Assembly (NCBI GenBank): GCA_020631735.1
Contig: CM036209.1
Span: forward strand, 2,219,478 to 2,283,477
Source of the DNA: Saccharum officinarum
Lineage: Eukaryota; Streptophyta; Magnoliopsida; Poales; Poaceae
Direction: 5' to 3'
DNA length: 64,000 bases
A program made the position numbers and the translations under genes. The notes beneath the pieces are model-generated. The model was not told the DNA's origin, did not search any database, and worked only from the letters and a program-made list of their open reading frames with translations. Each line of letters opens with the position of its first letter. The stretch's first letter is position 1. Below, piece by piece: positions 12,701 to 23,707 of this stretch.

Positions 12701-13684
12701 AGCTTCCACTAGAGGAGACGATACCTGTCCAGCTTTCCAGTTTGTTTGGAAGAACTTTGCAACTCCACGGGTGAGGTTCTTCGGCTGGCTGCTAACTAAA
12801 AACAGGATCAATTGCAGAAGTTCGCTGCTGAAGAAGAATATCATAGAGGAAGACACCTGTGCAATTTGTAGGCAAGCCCCGGAGACGGCGGATCACATAA
12901 TCTCAGGATGTCCTTTTACTCAGGCCTTTTGGAATGCAATTGGATGGCAGGCAGGGCAAATTGCCGGAGTCCAGTGTCTGTGGGAAACCTCAGCGCCAGT
13001 TCAATTGCCAAGATCAGCTCACTCTTCTCTGCTGCTTCTTATATGCTGGGAGATCTGGAAGCATAGACATGATGTAGTATTCAGAGCCATGCCTCCTGAT
13101 CTTTCCCGCTTGATTGCTGCTTGTAGGGAGTCGGCTAAAATGTGGAGATGTCGCCTTTTGACCTCAAAAAAAAAATATTTGAAAGCACAAATTAACATAG
13201 AACGAAGTATAATACTCTGATCGTGTAAACGTAGAGCAGGGCAGGGCAGGGGAATTGATCTGATCAGAATTCAATCAATGGGGATGGACTTACACTCCTC
13301 GTCGAGATCGAATTTTGTGAGGTCGGCGAAGGTAAATCTGGTGTAGTACTCGCGCCCTTGCTTGGGATCGAAGTCGAGGACGGTATCTTCCAGCATCTGC
13401 TGCAGATCGTCCTCTTTCTTCTCTCGTGCCATCTGCCGCAGATACCGCATCCGTTCCGCCTCCTCGGCCAATCGCTTTGCCTCTTCGACGTCGACGAAAG
13501 GTTCCAGGCCTGAGAGCTTCTTACCCGAATCCTTCACCACGGAGGAGAGTCTGCCGGCGCCCCGAGGGAAGCAGCCGCCAATGCCTGCTTCAGAATCCGA
13601 TAACAAGGAGGCACGCAGGACGGGCCGCGTGGCGAAGTCGCGGCGCCCGCAAGGCATGGATATACTACCATCCGCCATGAACAC
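6739..13684 (-). CDS. DUF6598-family host gene, exons 1-2 (partial), split by a LINE
   Basis: Exon 1 is 13684-13294 and exon 2 is 6959-6739 on the minus strand. Joining them restores the DEE-SPLGPMRFT junction seen in grass DUF6598 proteins, with the Ser codon split 1+2 across the intron, and gives 204 codons in frame. Exon 1 carries an Arg/Glu-rich helix (about residues 75-105) and YYTRFTFADLTKFDLDEE. Exon 2 carries VGFPINVYGTVIARDSLD and YLFRRERDQCQLINSE. Donors are GTAAGT (13293) and GTATGT (6738); the acceptor is CACCACAG. The intron is 6334 bp, of which all but about 290 bp is the antisense LINE. The C-terminal half (normally a further 150-200 residues) is not in the window and would lie beyond the CACTA element. 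Function of DUF6598 proteins is unknown. No coding lesion is seen. Confidence 0.75.
7163..9396 (+). pseudogene. LINE ORF1 (RNA-binding protein) remnant
   Basis: The retained part begins with an intact CCHC zinc knuckle (CRRCGAVGHMERSC, 7163-7204). It then passes through at least two frame changes: the first near 7630, then a shift into the frame holding RGHMMVRFDSVAESDF near 7890-7930. That block, followed by SLERSEESPYR and EIDPACLEGDYSSLR, matches the conserved region of grass LINE ORF1 proteins. The C-terminal Lys/Arg-rich segment (AMQRKALRESL, then RILKRKDALGALDLGRLARAAGLSC in another frame) is at 9170-9390. A separate insertion at about 8466-8916 splits the gene. The protein would coat LINE RNA; this copy cannot make it. 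Confidence 0.75.
8466..8916. mobile_element. Probable small DNA-transposon (MITE) inside LINE ORF1
   Basis: The ends form an imperfect inverted repeat, GACTTACCCGCA on the left and TGCGGGTAGTC on the right. Inside, the left half has repeated TACTCTA motifs and the right half repeated TATAGAGGATGATATAGAGG. The sequence interrupts ORF1 coding. I could not find a convincing target-site duplication, so superfamily and exact ends are open. Confidence 0.4.
9633..13165 (+). pseudogene. LINE ORF2 (endonuclease, reverse transcriptase, zf-RVT) remnant
   Basis: The start ATG at 9633 leads into an APE-type endonuclease (SWNVRGLGQ; the Glu in CLQESKLD; GGIITAWN). Frame changes occur near 9930 and 10060-10200. 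The reverse transcriptase runs from about 10950 to 12240, with SAPGPDGLGPSFY, the first catalytic Asp in KLDFAKAFDSVNW and the catalytic YADDT at about 11676. A frameshift near 11570 separates these two motifs. The zf-RVT domain (CAICRQAPETADHIISGCP) and a closing WEIWKHRHD motif are at 12850-13070. The intact enzyme nicks target DNA and copies LINE RNA there. This copy has several frameshifts and is inactive. Confidence 0.85.
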
Positions 13685-13739
13685 GACGCCGCCGCCGGCG
13701 AAGGAAAGAGGAAAGAATCGAACCTATCCGATCGTATGA

Positions 13740-15887
13740 TGATGTATACTAGCACCCTAATTTTTAAAACTTTGCAGATCCTCTGAAATTTATTAAAGTA
13801 AATTTAGATTTAAGACCAAATTTGTAGATGAAGAAAAAAAATAAATCAAACCAATATAGACATAGATTATAGAAAGTTTGTTGCATTGATGCTGCTGTGT
13901 ATTTTAGTTGTGTAGAAATGAGTTTAAAACTTGAGTAGGAAAAAACGGGTTTTGACCTTAAACTTCAAATCCTAGTTTGAAAAATCTTCACTATAATATT
14001 TGCTAAGATAATACGAAAGGGTTGTAGTTGACTATTTTTCATTTGAATTTATTTATGGTTTCAAATATTAATTACATGAAATGTTAATACAAATGCCACT
14101 TGGTCATAATAAGTAATTTGAGAAGCTGTGGTAAGGAAGCAATGCGCGATGCCAACGGTGGGTGAGCTTGATCCCCATGGCTGCACGTGCGTGTATTTTG
14201 TGTAAAAAATTTCATGACTTTGTAACGTGACCGCGGGGTAATATTTTTGTTACTTCAAAATAACCGTGGACCGTCTATTTTGGTACCATCTAGGATAATT
14301 TTTTTAGGTACTCCCAAGTCACGCTAAGAAGGTGGGGGTGGGAGGCGGAGCTGAAAAATATAGCTTCATCTCACTTCAACCTCAAATTCAACATAGTCTT
14401 CATCTCGCTTCATCCTCAGATTGGTGGGCCTGCAGCCAGCAACTGTGAGTGGTTCGTCCCCTTTCGCTGGAGCCCACGGCCGTCGCTACGTGCACCTGAA
14501 GTCGTGTGATGGTGTGAGATGGCCACTGGAATCGCTTTCTATTGGGATGGAGAAGATAAGACGGAGAAGAAGAGAACGCGTTCTTATATGAGATAAATTG
14601 GACAGAAGAGGTGAAAAGTAAAATAAATAAGAAAAAACTAAAAAATAAAAGGATATTATAGACATTTTGTTTTTTAACAACCAGGCGAAGCTATTTACCA
14701 AACGTTTTCCTAAAACATGTACGAGACAGGCTTATACAATTTGGATATCGTATGACTCATAGGTCATAGCTAAGTCCAAAAAAGTTTGGCTATCAATTTA
14801 CTATGAAGTTTCCTATTCATAGGGATATTCCTTTGGTTTTCTCTCGAAAGTCGAAACCTCTCCCCAAGCTACAGTACTAAGAGGCAAAAGAGGGCGAATC
14901 CACTTTCCTCTGCTCCCACTAGGCCGGAGCGTCGATCCTCTCCGCCTCCGATGGTCTCCTGGCCTCGGATGTGTGGGGGTCCATGTCTCCTTGCCTGGCC
15001 GTGTGGATTAGGTCCCTTTTGGGGTTCATATCCCAGCGGCGTCTACTTGGTGGAGGCGGCGTGGCTTATGCGGAATAAGGTCCTCCTCGTCCTGATCTAC
15101 CTCGCAGTCTTCTATTATGGGGCTGGCCATGGGCTTGTGAGGTGGAGGTTGACTGGATCTGGAGCTTCAGATTTCGCTGATTCCTGTGTAGAAACTTTTG
15201 GCCACCTGTCGGTGGCAATGGTGTTGGCGGTACTACGTGGGGAGGCTCGCGAGGAAGTTGCCGGGTCTGTGGTGGTCAGCTATGATGGTCTAGCTCTCTC
15301 TTGTCTCAGTGTTCGATAGGATGGCCAGATCCAAGCCCGGGTCGGCACGGGGTGTGTCCCCAGCCGATGTTTCGCACGGTTCTTCTTCACGTTCATCTCG
15401 GGATGTCACTACGGCTCTTCTAAAAGCCTATGGTGGATGGTGCCCTTATGGGCCTATGGATGGTTGATGGCGGAAGGTGGCGAAAGACGGTGACTCTAGT
15501 GGACACGGAAGCACTCAAGGACTTCCATGTAATTTTCTTTTTCGCTAAGTACCTCTGTGAAGTTTGGATGGTACAACTTTCTCCCCTATATCCTTTGCAT
15601 ATGTGTTCGTATGTGTATGTGTACCTATACGTTTTCCTTACATGGTAATATATGCAGCGCTTATTGTGATAAAAAAAGGTTTCTTATTCATGGCATGACA
15701 AAAAAAAAGTTGAGTCGGCAACCTCCTATTCATAACCCATGTTCATGCCACGCTCTTCCCCAGCCACTTATTTCCCTTCATCATTGATGATCTTGGTCGT
15801 GCCCTATCACTGCCACCTATTTCCGTATTCTTTGCTGGCATAGCCATGAGTTATTTTTCTTGAAAAGCCACGATTATATAATATTAA
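13740..15887. other. Unassigned spacer upstream of the DUF6598 gene
   Basis: AT-rich sequence holding the presumed DUF6598 promoter (no clear TATA box chosen) up to about 14900, then a more GC-rich stretch at 14900-15420 with a 122-codon open frame (14951-15319) that matches no family I recognise. No repeats with clear ends seen. Confidence 0.4.
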
Positions 15888-15925
15888 CTAGGTGAATACC
15901 TCGCGCGTTGCTGCAAGAGTTTAGA
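15888..15925 (-). mobile_element. Helitron-like 3' terminus (minus strand)
   Basis: On the minus strand a GC-rich stem (GCAACGCGCGAGG) is followed by TATTCAC and CTAG, then T outside. A stem-loop about ten bases before CTRR, inserted next to T, is the Helitron 3' signature. The body would extend to the right; no 5' TC end was found. Confidence 0.4.
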
Positions 15926-15956
15926 AAGTAACATCTTGTAAAAGATAAAGGATTTA

Positions 15957-16082
15957 GGCTTTGTTTGGTAGAGTTCCTCTTATTTTCACTAAAAACGGCT
16001 CTAAACGGCTCCTACTAAACCATTTGGTAGGGTTCCTACGCAGGAGCTGGAGGCGGAGAGCGAGGAGCCCTTCCAAACGGAG
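15957..16082. mobile_element. MITE with TTTGGTAGRGTTCCTC-type terminal repeat, copy 1
   Basis: The left end GGCTTTGTTTGGTAGAGTTC pairs with the right end GAGGAGCCCTTCCAAACGG in inverted orientation. Length about 125 bp. Same family as the copy 75 bp further on. Target duplication not clear. Confidence 0.5.
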
Positions 16083-16158
16083 ACTTAGTCATGCAAATAT
16101 GAAGTGCAAAATTTCCAATAAAATATTTGGGTAGGGTGTGAAAAACATTATATATATA

Positions 16159-16343
16159 GGGCCTATTTGGTAGGGCTCCTCGCTCTGGTTCCAGCTCGGG
16201 CTCGTTTGGTGGAGCCCTACCAGACATTTTGTAGGAGCCGTTTTTCAGTGAAAAGCAGAGGAGCCGAAGCCGTTTGTGGCTCCTCGAAAACAGCTCTGAT
16301 TCCTCTAAAGGAGCCTCTCAGGAGGAGCCCTGCCGAACACCAT
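16159..16343. mobile_element. MITE of the same family, copy 2
   Basis: The left end GGGCCTATTTGGTAGGGCTC pairs with the right end GAGGAGCCCTGCCGAACACC in inverted orientation, about 185 bp long, and contains several further GGAGCC / GGCTCC motifs. Confidence 0.55.
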
Positions 16344-16708
16344 CATAATTTGCACAATATAACTCATAGCAATAATACTATATAGTTAGAATTTTTTATT
16401 ACTATAATCAGGTGACCTGTAGACGTTACCTCAGAATTGGCATGTCCGTCATATTCTGAAAAGTGCTCACCAGTAGGAAGGATATCAAATAAACGAAACC
16501 TCACTAACAAATCTGAATTGCCTTATGACATCTTTTTTGCTGCATAAGACAATGCTCCAAGACTTATACCGGAAGTTTTTAAAATAGTACAATATTAGAA
16601 ATATTAGGATGCACATCAACCAAAATTGTTGAGCATCAGTCATCTCGGAAATTAATTAACAAAGATCATTACATGTTCCATGCATATATAGTGGAATTGG
16701 AAAGGATC

Positions 16709-17702
16709 CACCACTATAGAAAACTTACTGAACGGGCGAATTCGGTAAACGGTGGCGGGCATTGCAACCGCCTCCGTCGAAAGGTCTCCATTAATGCAGA
16801 CATACAGAGGCGGTTTTTTTTTTGGAAATAGACCTACAGAGGCGGTTGTCATGCCTGTCTCGGTTGATATATTAACGGAGGCTGGGCCTTAAGGCAACCG
16901 CCTCTTAATTCCTATTAACGGGGTCAACCTACACAGCCCGCCTCCGTTAATATATTAACTGAGGCGGTTGAGCAGCGTAGCCCGTCTCCGTTAAAGTATT
17001 AATGGAGGCGGCTTTTTATTACTTGCCCGCCTCTGTTAATGATTTTTAGGTAAAAAAACTCTTTTTTGATGAACTTAAATTTTGTTTTCTCGATTTAAAC
17101 ACAGACAAAGCAGAAAATACGCATACAAAGCACAAACATATATGACATTCATTCATGTCTCGTCCTTATCGTAGCACGAACCAACATTCAAGTTACATGC
17201 ATGTCATATATATATATTTACATATGAAACTAAGACCTCTGCTACTTTAATTTTCCTAATCCAAAGAGGTCCGGCAACTTGTAATCTAGGACGCATAGCT
17301 TGGTGGTCCAGTTTTTGATGTTCTCGTACTCCTCGACATATGCTAACTCGCTCTCCTCGTCGAAGAACGTTCCACCTGTACAACAACCGCCTCCGTCCTT
17401 TAGTGGATTAACCGAGGCGGTTGGCCTAAGGCGTCCGCCTTGGTAAATACTCGATTAACCAAGGCGGTTGCGTAAAGATGCCCGCCTCGGTTAATCTATT
17501 AATGGAGGAAGGCAACCGCCTTCGTTAATCTTGCATTAACGGAGGCAGACAGACACCTAATGTGACCCGCCTCCATTAATCCTTAACTGAGGCGGTCGCT
17601 CGGCCGGTGGCCCTGCCACCGATTAACTTGAAGCGGTCGCCCAGCCCGACCGTCTTGGTAAATAAAAAGTCACCGCCTTGCAAAATCTTTTATGTAGTAG
17701 TG
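16709..17702. mobile_element. Non-autonomous CACTA element, 994 bp
   Basis: The ends read CACCACTATAGAAAAC on the left and, on the reverse strand, CACTACTACATAAAAG on the right, with a 3-bp target duplication ATC at 16706-16708 and 17703-17705. Both subterminal regions (16730-17040 and 17385-17690) are packed with inverted AACCGCCTC / GAGGCGGTT and TTAACGGAGG motifs. The central 300 bp hold no credible gene. A partner element would have to supply the transposase. Confidence 0.75.
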
Positions 17703-17705
17703 ATC

Positions 17706-18536
17706 GAGTGAGACATCGAGTGATAGGTGAGGAAGTCAAAGAGGTCACGTCGTCCACCATGGAAATAGCAATTAATGTGTGGTGAGAGGATGATGAACAT
17801 ACTCTAACTGACTATTCAGTTCTTCTGCCACATGAAGGCACAAGATGATCTGACGGAGATAAGAATTTGAGGTGACGTGGAGCAACGTGGTTGTACAGAA
17901 ATAAGAGTTAATGATTTTTAGTGGGTTCCATCTAATAGGTTATAAAGATTTTACCGTTCGTTACATAGGGTGGTGCTCAGATGAGCTCAGGAACCTCATC
18001 AAGTCAAATATGACCATTATATTGATTAGCTACTTTAGCAATTACGTGGCATATCCTAGTTACACCACCTATTGACATGGACAAATGAGATAGAAGTCCT
18101 AGATGCAATATATTTTATCTCCTTGATAATCAATCCAACATGGGACCTATTCATTACATGAGACTGTATCTTCCTGACAAGATTTAAGCAATCTGAGGCC
18201 ACAATTTATCAATGAAGATTATGCTCCTTTACAAAGTAAACAGCGTGACGAATCACCAAAAATTATGTCATTTAAGCATCTGTAATTCTATCCATTTTCT
18301 AGCAACAAGTGGCTATGAAAGACCCTCCATGTTTTCCAATAGCAATACCAATGCCTATGATCATCAAAGGTGGCCACATCCACATACACCATTAGCCATC
18401 CATCCGGCGATGAAACCCTTTTTACTATGGATAAATTAGGTTCACGCATATGAGAAGATGCATATGGTCTAAAAATGTGCCAAAAAAACCACTTCTACAT
18501 ATGCTTTTAGCTTCTCGGCAATGCACTATGGATGAA
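17706..18536. other. Unassigned spacer
   Basis: AT-rich sequence with no supported gene, clear repeat or element end. Confidence 0.4.
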
Positions 18537-19622
18537 ACCAACTTTCTCTATTCGAAACAACATTTGTTGCTTTCGGAATATGCCAAACAAATATAGTAAA
18601 AGCTTTTCATAAGTTATAGGGTATGAAATATGTCAAATAGTTATAGGAAAACAAAAAGGACACTAATCATGCTAAATTATGAAATATTCTAGAACTAGAT
18701 ATTTTTTAATATAGATATTTTGTTAGAAGAGTGTGTAATGTGCCACATGGTACAATCCTATAGCTCATTTAACACTATAAATAGGGGTGCCCTTCACCAT
18801 GTAGGGACTACACTAAAGAGAAGTTAAGAAGAGTGTGTAATGTGCCACATATGGTACATCCTAGAGGTCATTTAACACTACAAAATAGAGGTGCCCTTCA
18901 CCGTCTAGAGACTAAGTTAAAGAACCAATTTTCTCCGTTCTAAACAACATTTCTTCTCGAATATATATACCTAACAGATATAGTAAATCTTGTCACATAA
19001 GTTGTAGAGTATGGAATGTGCCAAACAAAACAAAAAGTATACTAATCATGCTAGAGTATGAAATATTCTACAACTAATATTTTTGGCATCACAAAAATAT
19101 CTAGTAAGGATGAGGAAAATTATAGAGTATAGATAAGAGTGTGTAATGTGCCACATGGTACAATCCTAGAGGTTATTTAATAATACAATTAGGTGTGCCC
19201 TTCACCATATAGGACTAAGTTAAAGAGAAGTCAAGAAGAGTGTGTAATGTGCCACATGATAAATCCTAGAGGTCATTAAACACTACAATAGTGTGCCCTT
19301 CATCATGTACAGACTAAGCTAAGGAACCAACTTTCTCCATTCCAAACAACATTTCTTGCTTCTCAAACAGATATAGTAAAGCTTGTCACATATGTTGTAG
19401 AATATGAAATATGCCAAACAATAATAGGAAAACAAAGAGGATACTAATCATGCTAGAGTATGGAATATTCTAGAACTAGATATTTTTGTAATGACGAAAA
19501 CTATAGAGTATAGATATTTTGTTTGAATAGTGTATAATGTGCCACATGCTATTATCTTATGGGTCATTTAATACTACAAATAGGGGTGCCCTTCACCGTG
19601 TAGGGACTAAGCTAAAGAGAAG
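18537..19622 (+). repeat. A-B-B higher-order tandem array
   Basis: Two alternating unit types. A (about 190-210 bp, marked by AAACAACATTT and ATGAAATATTCTAGAACTA) is at 18537-18726, 18924-19135 and 19324-19526. B (about 95-100 bp, marked by GTGTAATGTGCCACAT and GGTGCCCTTCACC) is at 18727-18827, 18828-18923, 19136-19228, 19229-19323 and 19527-19622. The order A-B-B, A-B-B, A-B gives a 390-400-bp higher-order period. Each B unit carries a TATA-like segment (best copy CTATAAATAG at 18775-18784). No coding frame runs through the array. Confidence 0.8.
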
Positions 19623-19795
19623 GTAGTAGTATACATTGTTAGGATTGTTGAGACATAATATAGATTTTAGAGATGGAAAGTTAACTATATTTGACAAAGC
19701 GCAATCATGATATTCTCCTATTGATTAGTATAGCAGGTATTTATCTTATTGTTGTAATCATATCATGTGAATTAGGAAATCAGGGTTGGGCCTAT

Positions 19796-19798
<3 letters not shown>

Positions 19799-19892
<94 letters not shown>
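19799..19892. repeat. (TA)n microsatellite
   Basis: About 94 bp of TA dinucleotides with one AATA break near 19859. Confidence 0.97.
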
Positions 19893-19894
<2 letters not shown>

Positions 19895-19943
19895 CACCAC
19901 GTAAGGGTTATTCCTTACACAAATCAACACGCATGGACACCAC

Positions 19944-22210
19944 TGAAAGATCATTGTTTGTTTGGTAATTGAGTGACAATATAGGTGGACTAATATGTGT
20001 TTATGTGAGATACAAAAGAGATTAGTCCACAGGTGAACATGTGATGAAGGAGCTCATTGCATATGAGACATGACATGGAGTCATGTTACTAAGGTGGAGA
20101 AGATCAAGACAAGATTTGGCTTGATGGATCGGCTGCTAGCGTGAAGGGCAAATCGGGGCTTTGAAGCACTGGACCGCGTGGCGGGATGCTTGAGCAAAGA
20201 CTTGGTGCCAATGGACCGACACAACGGTGAAGAGCAAGTGAGGTCAAGATCAATAAACCAATAAGGTCATGTGATGATATGAAGTGGATCATATCATTTC
20301 TTGATCATGTTGGTGCTTATGCTGCATCAACATTGGAGAAGATGGAATGGAATGTGCAAGATAAAGGTATAACCTATAGGGCATTTCATTTCAGCGGTTA
20401 TAGGTGTGTAGAGAAGTTTATGACTGGGTTTATGATCAAGAGGTGCAAACTTGTTTGCATATCGGTTATCTAGTGCCACTCGAGTGATCTAACTTTGAGA
20501 TGTTGCTAGGATCGAGTGGCGTGGTGAAATGAGTGATAATCCTTTGAAAAATTTGAAAAATGCTAACACATATGCACATGGTGGTGTACACTTGGTGTTG
20601 GCACATTTGTAAAGGAGAAGAAGTTTGAGTTCAAATGGAGGATTTCAGGCATGACTGAACGCTGCAACATTGACCAGACGCTGTTGCAACATGCGTCCGT
20701 GCTAATGCAACATTGACCGGATGCTATTGCAACAAGTGATCGACGCGCTGGGAACACTGTTCCCGCGTCCCGTCAGTGTGACGTGGCACATGGCAAGCAG
20801 CAGCGAGCGACTGGACGCCGAGCACGTCCGATCACCTCCAAGTAGACGCGTTCGGTCATGAAATATTCTTTGGAACCTGTCTGTTTGTGACCGGACGTTG
20901 CAACAGGCACCGAACGCTATTACAACAAGCCCGACGCTACTGCAACATTGACCGGACGTGTCCGGTTAGTTTATGATGAGCGCGCATATGAGTAGCTTTT
21001 GGGCGCCAACAGATCTTTTCAAACGATCGGAACACGTGTGATATTGGAGCAACCGATGCGTCCATCGTACTGTAGATGTGTTCGTCAGTACGCAGAGAGC
21101 CCAATAAGGGTATAACAGCTCTATTTTCTTGGGGGCTATAAAACCAAGCATTGGCCGGCCATGGGCTGCTTGCTGAGCACCCTCACGCCTTGGTGGCTTG
21201 TGTAGGTGTGCTTGAAAGCCCTCTAACTCACTCTTGCTTGATAGTGTTCATCCGATTGAGTGAGTGAGCGATTCTAGTGCGATTGCTTTGAGAGATTGCA
21301 TCAAGTGGCACTAGGTGATCGTGTTGCAAGCTGGTGGTGCTTATTACTCATGGAGTTGCCACCTCCTAGATGACTTGGTGGCTTGTGACTCCGTCGAAGC
21401 ACGCAAGAAGATTGTGCGTGGCTCCGAAGGAGGATTTGTGAGGAGATTGTGCTCACCCCTCGGGGATCGCGAAGAGCAACTCTACTAGAGCATGTCATTG
21501 AGCTACCTCACTTTTGAGGAAGGTTCTTGCGGCGCCCAACGTGTGGGTTGGTTTGTGGAACACCAATTAGCACCAAACTACCAGGTGAGAGGTCGACACA
21601 ACGAGACTAACCTGTGGCAACCAAGTGAACCTCGGGAGAAAATCACCGTATCAACATTCTCATCATCTTTTTGGTGGTTTGCCATTTACATACACAAGCT
21701 CTTTACTCATTGTTCATATATATTGTGCTTATGTAGTTGCTCTTGTAATTAGTTAGCTTGTGTAGCTTGCTAGTTACCTTCTTGCTTGTGTAGCATAGAA
21801 GTAGTGATCTTGCATGACTAATTGGCTTGGGCAGCCTTGCTAGTCACATTGCTTAGTTTGTGTAGCTAAGCAATTTGCGCTCTCTAATTTGGCTCGTGTA
21901 GCCTTGTTATTGAGCATTGCTAGTGAGCATATTGGCTTTTGTTGCTTAGTAGATTGTGTAGGAGCTCCCTAGTTTGCTTGAAGTACTAGTTGCATAGGTT
22001 TGTTGACCTGCAAGCTAGAATTGTTAGGTGAGCTCTATCCCAGCACCTTTGTTGCTAATTAGATCTTTATAAGTGCTTGTGAACTTAGATATAGGAGTGT
22101 AGTCTTGGCTAGACCGATAGTTTTAATTCCGCACTTATATCGGTTAGCCAGAGTGATTAATTTTAGAAGGACTATTCACCCCCTCTCTAGTCCGCCATCT
22201 CGACCCTTCA
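19944..22210 (+). mobile_element. Solo LTR of SIRE/Maximus-like Copia type
   Basis: The segment starts TGAAAGATCATTG and ends CGACCCTTCA, with the TG...CA borders of an LTR. Its start resembles the start of the LTR at 51952-54566 read on the other strand (TGAAAGTCCTATGTTTGG). It holds the CCGGACG-rich block at 20640-20960 and the TAGAGAGGGGGTGAATAG-like block next to the end, as in the other two SIRE-type LTRs in the window. No primer-binding site follows and no polypurine tract precedes it. The five bases on either side (ACCAC and GCTAC) agree only partly, so the solo-LTR reading is likely but not proven. Confidence 0.6.
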
Positions 22211-22287
22211 GCTACCTAGTGTCTTTCTTGCTTCTACTCCTCTGATCATTCTTTCATGGTAATCAAGCTACAAAGAACTAGGCTACA

Positions 22288-23707
22288 ATGTCAACTAATT
22301 CATCTTCCTTGTCCAACCCATTATCTGTGTTGTCGTCACGGAGAAACTCACGAAGCAAACTTTGTGCTATGGGCCGCGCAAGCTNNNNNNNNNNNNNNNN
22401 NNNNNNNNNNNNNNNNNNNNNNNNNNNNNNNNNNNNNNNNNNNNNNNNNNNNNNNNNNNNNNNNNNNNNNNNNNNNNNNNNNNNTGGTAGAAGATGATGA
22501 TGAAGCACCATTTATCTACGGTACGTATGACTATGCTATGCATCTGGACAAGTATTGCAATAGAGGACCATATAGGACGCCACCATTGACTGGGGAGCAA
22601 TGGGTACAAAACAAGCTTGCCAATGAAACATCATGCTACAACATGTTTAGGATGACTCCCCAAATGTTTTATAGCCTGCATGATTTGTTGACATCAGAGT
22701 ATGGCCTCACATCATCAAACAAGTCTACCTCTATTGAGGCTCTAGCAATCTTCCTTTGGATATGTGGGGCACCACAATTAGTTAGACAAGCAGAGGACAG
22801 ATTTGAGAGATCACTAGGCACTGTGCATAACCTTTTTTACAAAGTCCTCAATTGTATGGTAGACCTATCTGCCGACATCATTAAACCTCAGGACCCAGAT
22901 TTTACAACAATGCATCCCAGGCTGCAGAACAGTCGGTTCTACCCTGAATTCAAGGGTTGCATAGGGGCAATAGATGGCACTCACATTCCTGTGGTCGTGC
23001 CAAGTGATAAGTTTATGCAGCACATGTGTCGGAAGGGCAAGACAACCCAGAATGTCATGGCCGCTTGTGACTTTGATATGGTCTTTACTTTTGTCCTTGC
23101 TAGGTGGCCTGGATCGGTGCATGACATGAGAGTGTTTGATGATGCAATCACAAATTACAGAGACTAGCTTCCTAAGGTACCTAGAGGTACACACGTTGCT
23201 ATTTCATTACTGTTTTCTAAGTGAAGCATTGTAAACTTACAGGTACTGACTGCTATAGGGAAGTACTACCTGGTGGACTCGGGTATGCAAACCGCCCCGG
23301 GTTTCTGTCTCCTTACCAGCAGACCAAGTATCACATTCAAGACTTTCAAAACGCCCCCCAAACCACAAGGTATGAAGGAGATGTTCAACTTTGCACATTT
23401 ATCTCTTAGAAATGTGATCGAAAGGGCCTTTGGAGTGTTGAAAATGAAGTGGCGCATATTATTGTACATTCCGTGCTATCCAGCTGAAACACAGACACAT
23501 ATTATATATGCATGCATGGCGTTGCACAACTTCATCAGGATTAATGGTGACTTTGATAGTCACTTTGGTATAGTTGACAACAATATCAACTACGTGTCTG
23601 TTGAAGCCACTCAGGATCAGCCGGAAACAGAGCCAACGCCAGAAAGTGCGGACATGGCAAGCATGAATGCATACATGCTTGCTCAACATTTGTTTAATAG
23701 GTCTTGA
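22288..23707 (+). pseudogene. PIF/Harbinger transposase (HARBI1-like), broken, with assembly gap
   Basis: After the 100-N gap the frame runs through an N-terminal helical region (ETSCYNMFRMTPQMFYSL, SIEALAIFLWICG), then the DDE nuclease: Asp in GAIDGTHIPVVVP, Asp in WPGSVHDMRVFDD, and Glu in NVIERAFGVLKMKWR, followed by ALHNFIR. These are the DDE_Tnp_4 motifs of Harbinger enzymes, which insert at TTA/TAA. An intron-like gap (about 23179-23244) or lesion separates TNYRD from KYYLVDSGY. A TAG follows TNYRD, a one-base deletion breaks the DSGY block near 23284, and a compensating shift lies near 23365. The ATG at 22288 is only a candidate start because the gap hides what follows. The product is probably inactive. 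Confidence 0.8.
22385..22484. other. Assembly gap (100 N)
   Basis: A run of exactly 100 N inside the Harbinger transposase. The round number suggests a placeholder, not a measured length. Confidence 0.99.

Larger units (their letters stand above)
7144..13171 (+). mobile_element. L1-type LINE, 5'-truncated, in intron 1 of the DUF6598 gene
   Basis: The body is flanked by a perfect 15-bp target-site duplication, AAAATATTTGAAAGC, at 7129-7143 and 13172-13186, with a short A-tract at the 3' end (about 13166-13175). It starts just before the zinc knuckle of ORF1, so most of the 5' end was lost, as is usual for LINE insertion. ORF1, then an endonuclease, reverse transcriptase and zinc-finger domain follow on the plus strand, antisense to the host gene. 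Both ORFs are broken by frameshifts, so the copy is dead. Confidence 0.92.

Noticed and set aside
14951..15319. 122-codon open frame with hydrophobic stretches
   Set aside because: No family recognised, no clear promoter or splice context; could be a chance frame in a GC-richer spacer.
18537..19622. CRISPR-like array
   Set aside because: Repeats are long, alternate in two types and lack uniform unique spacers; the organism is a plant.
22256..22384. ATG at 22256 as start of the Harbinger transposase
   Set aside because: The frame passes only through the N gap and the residues before it do not resemble the family; the ATG at 22288 is a better but still unproven candidate.
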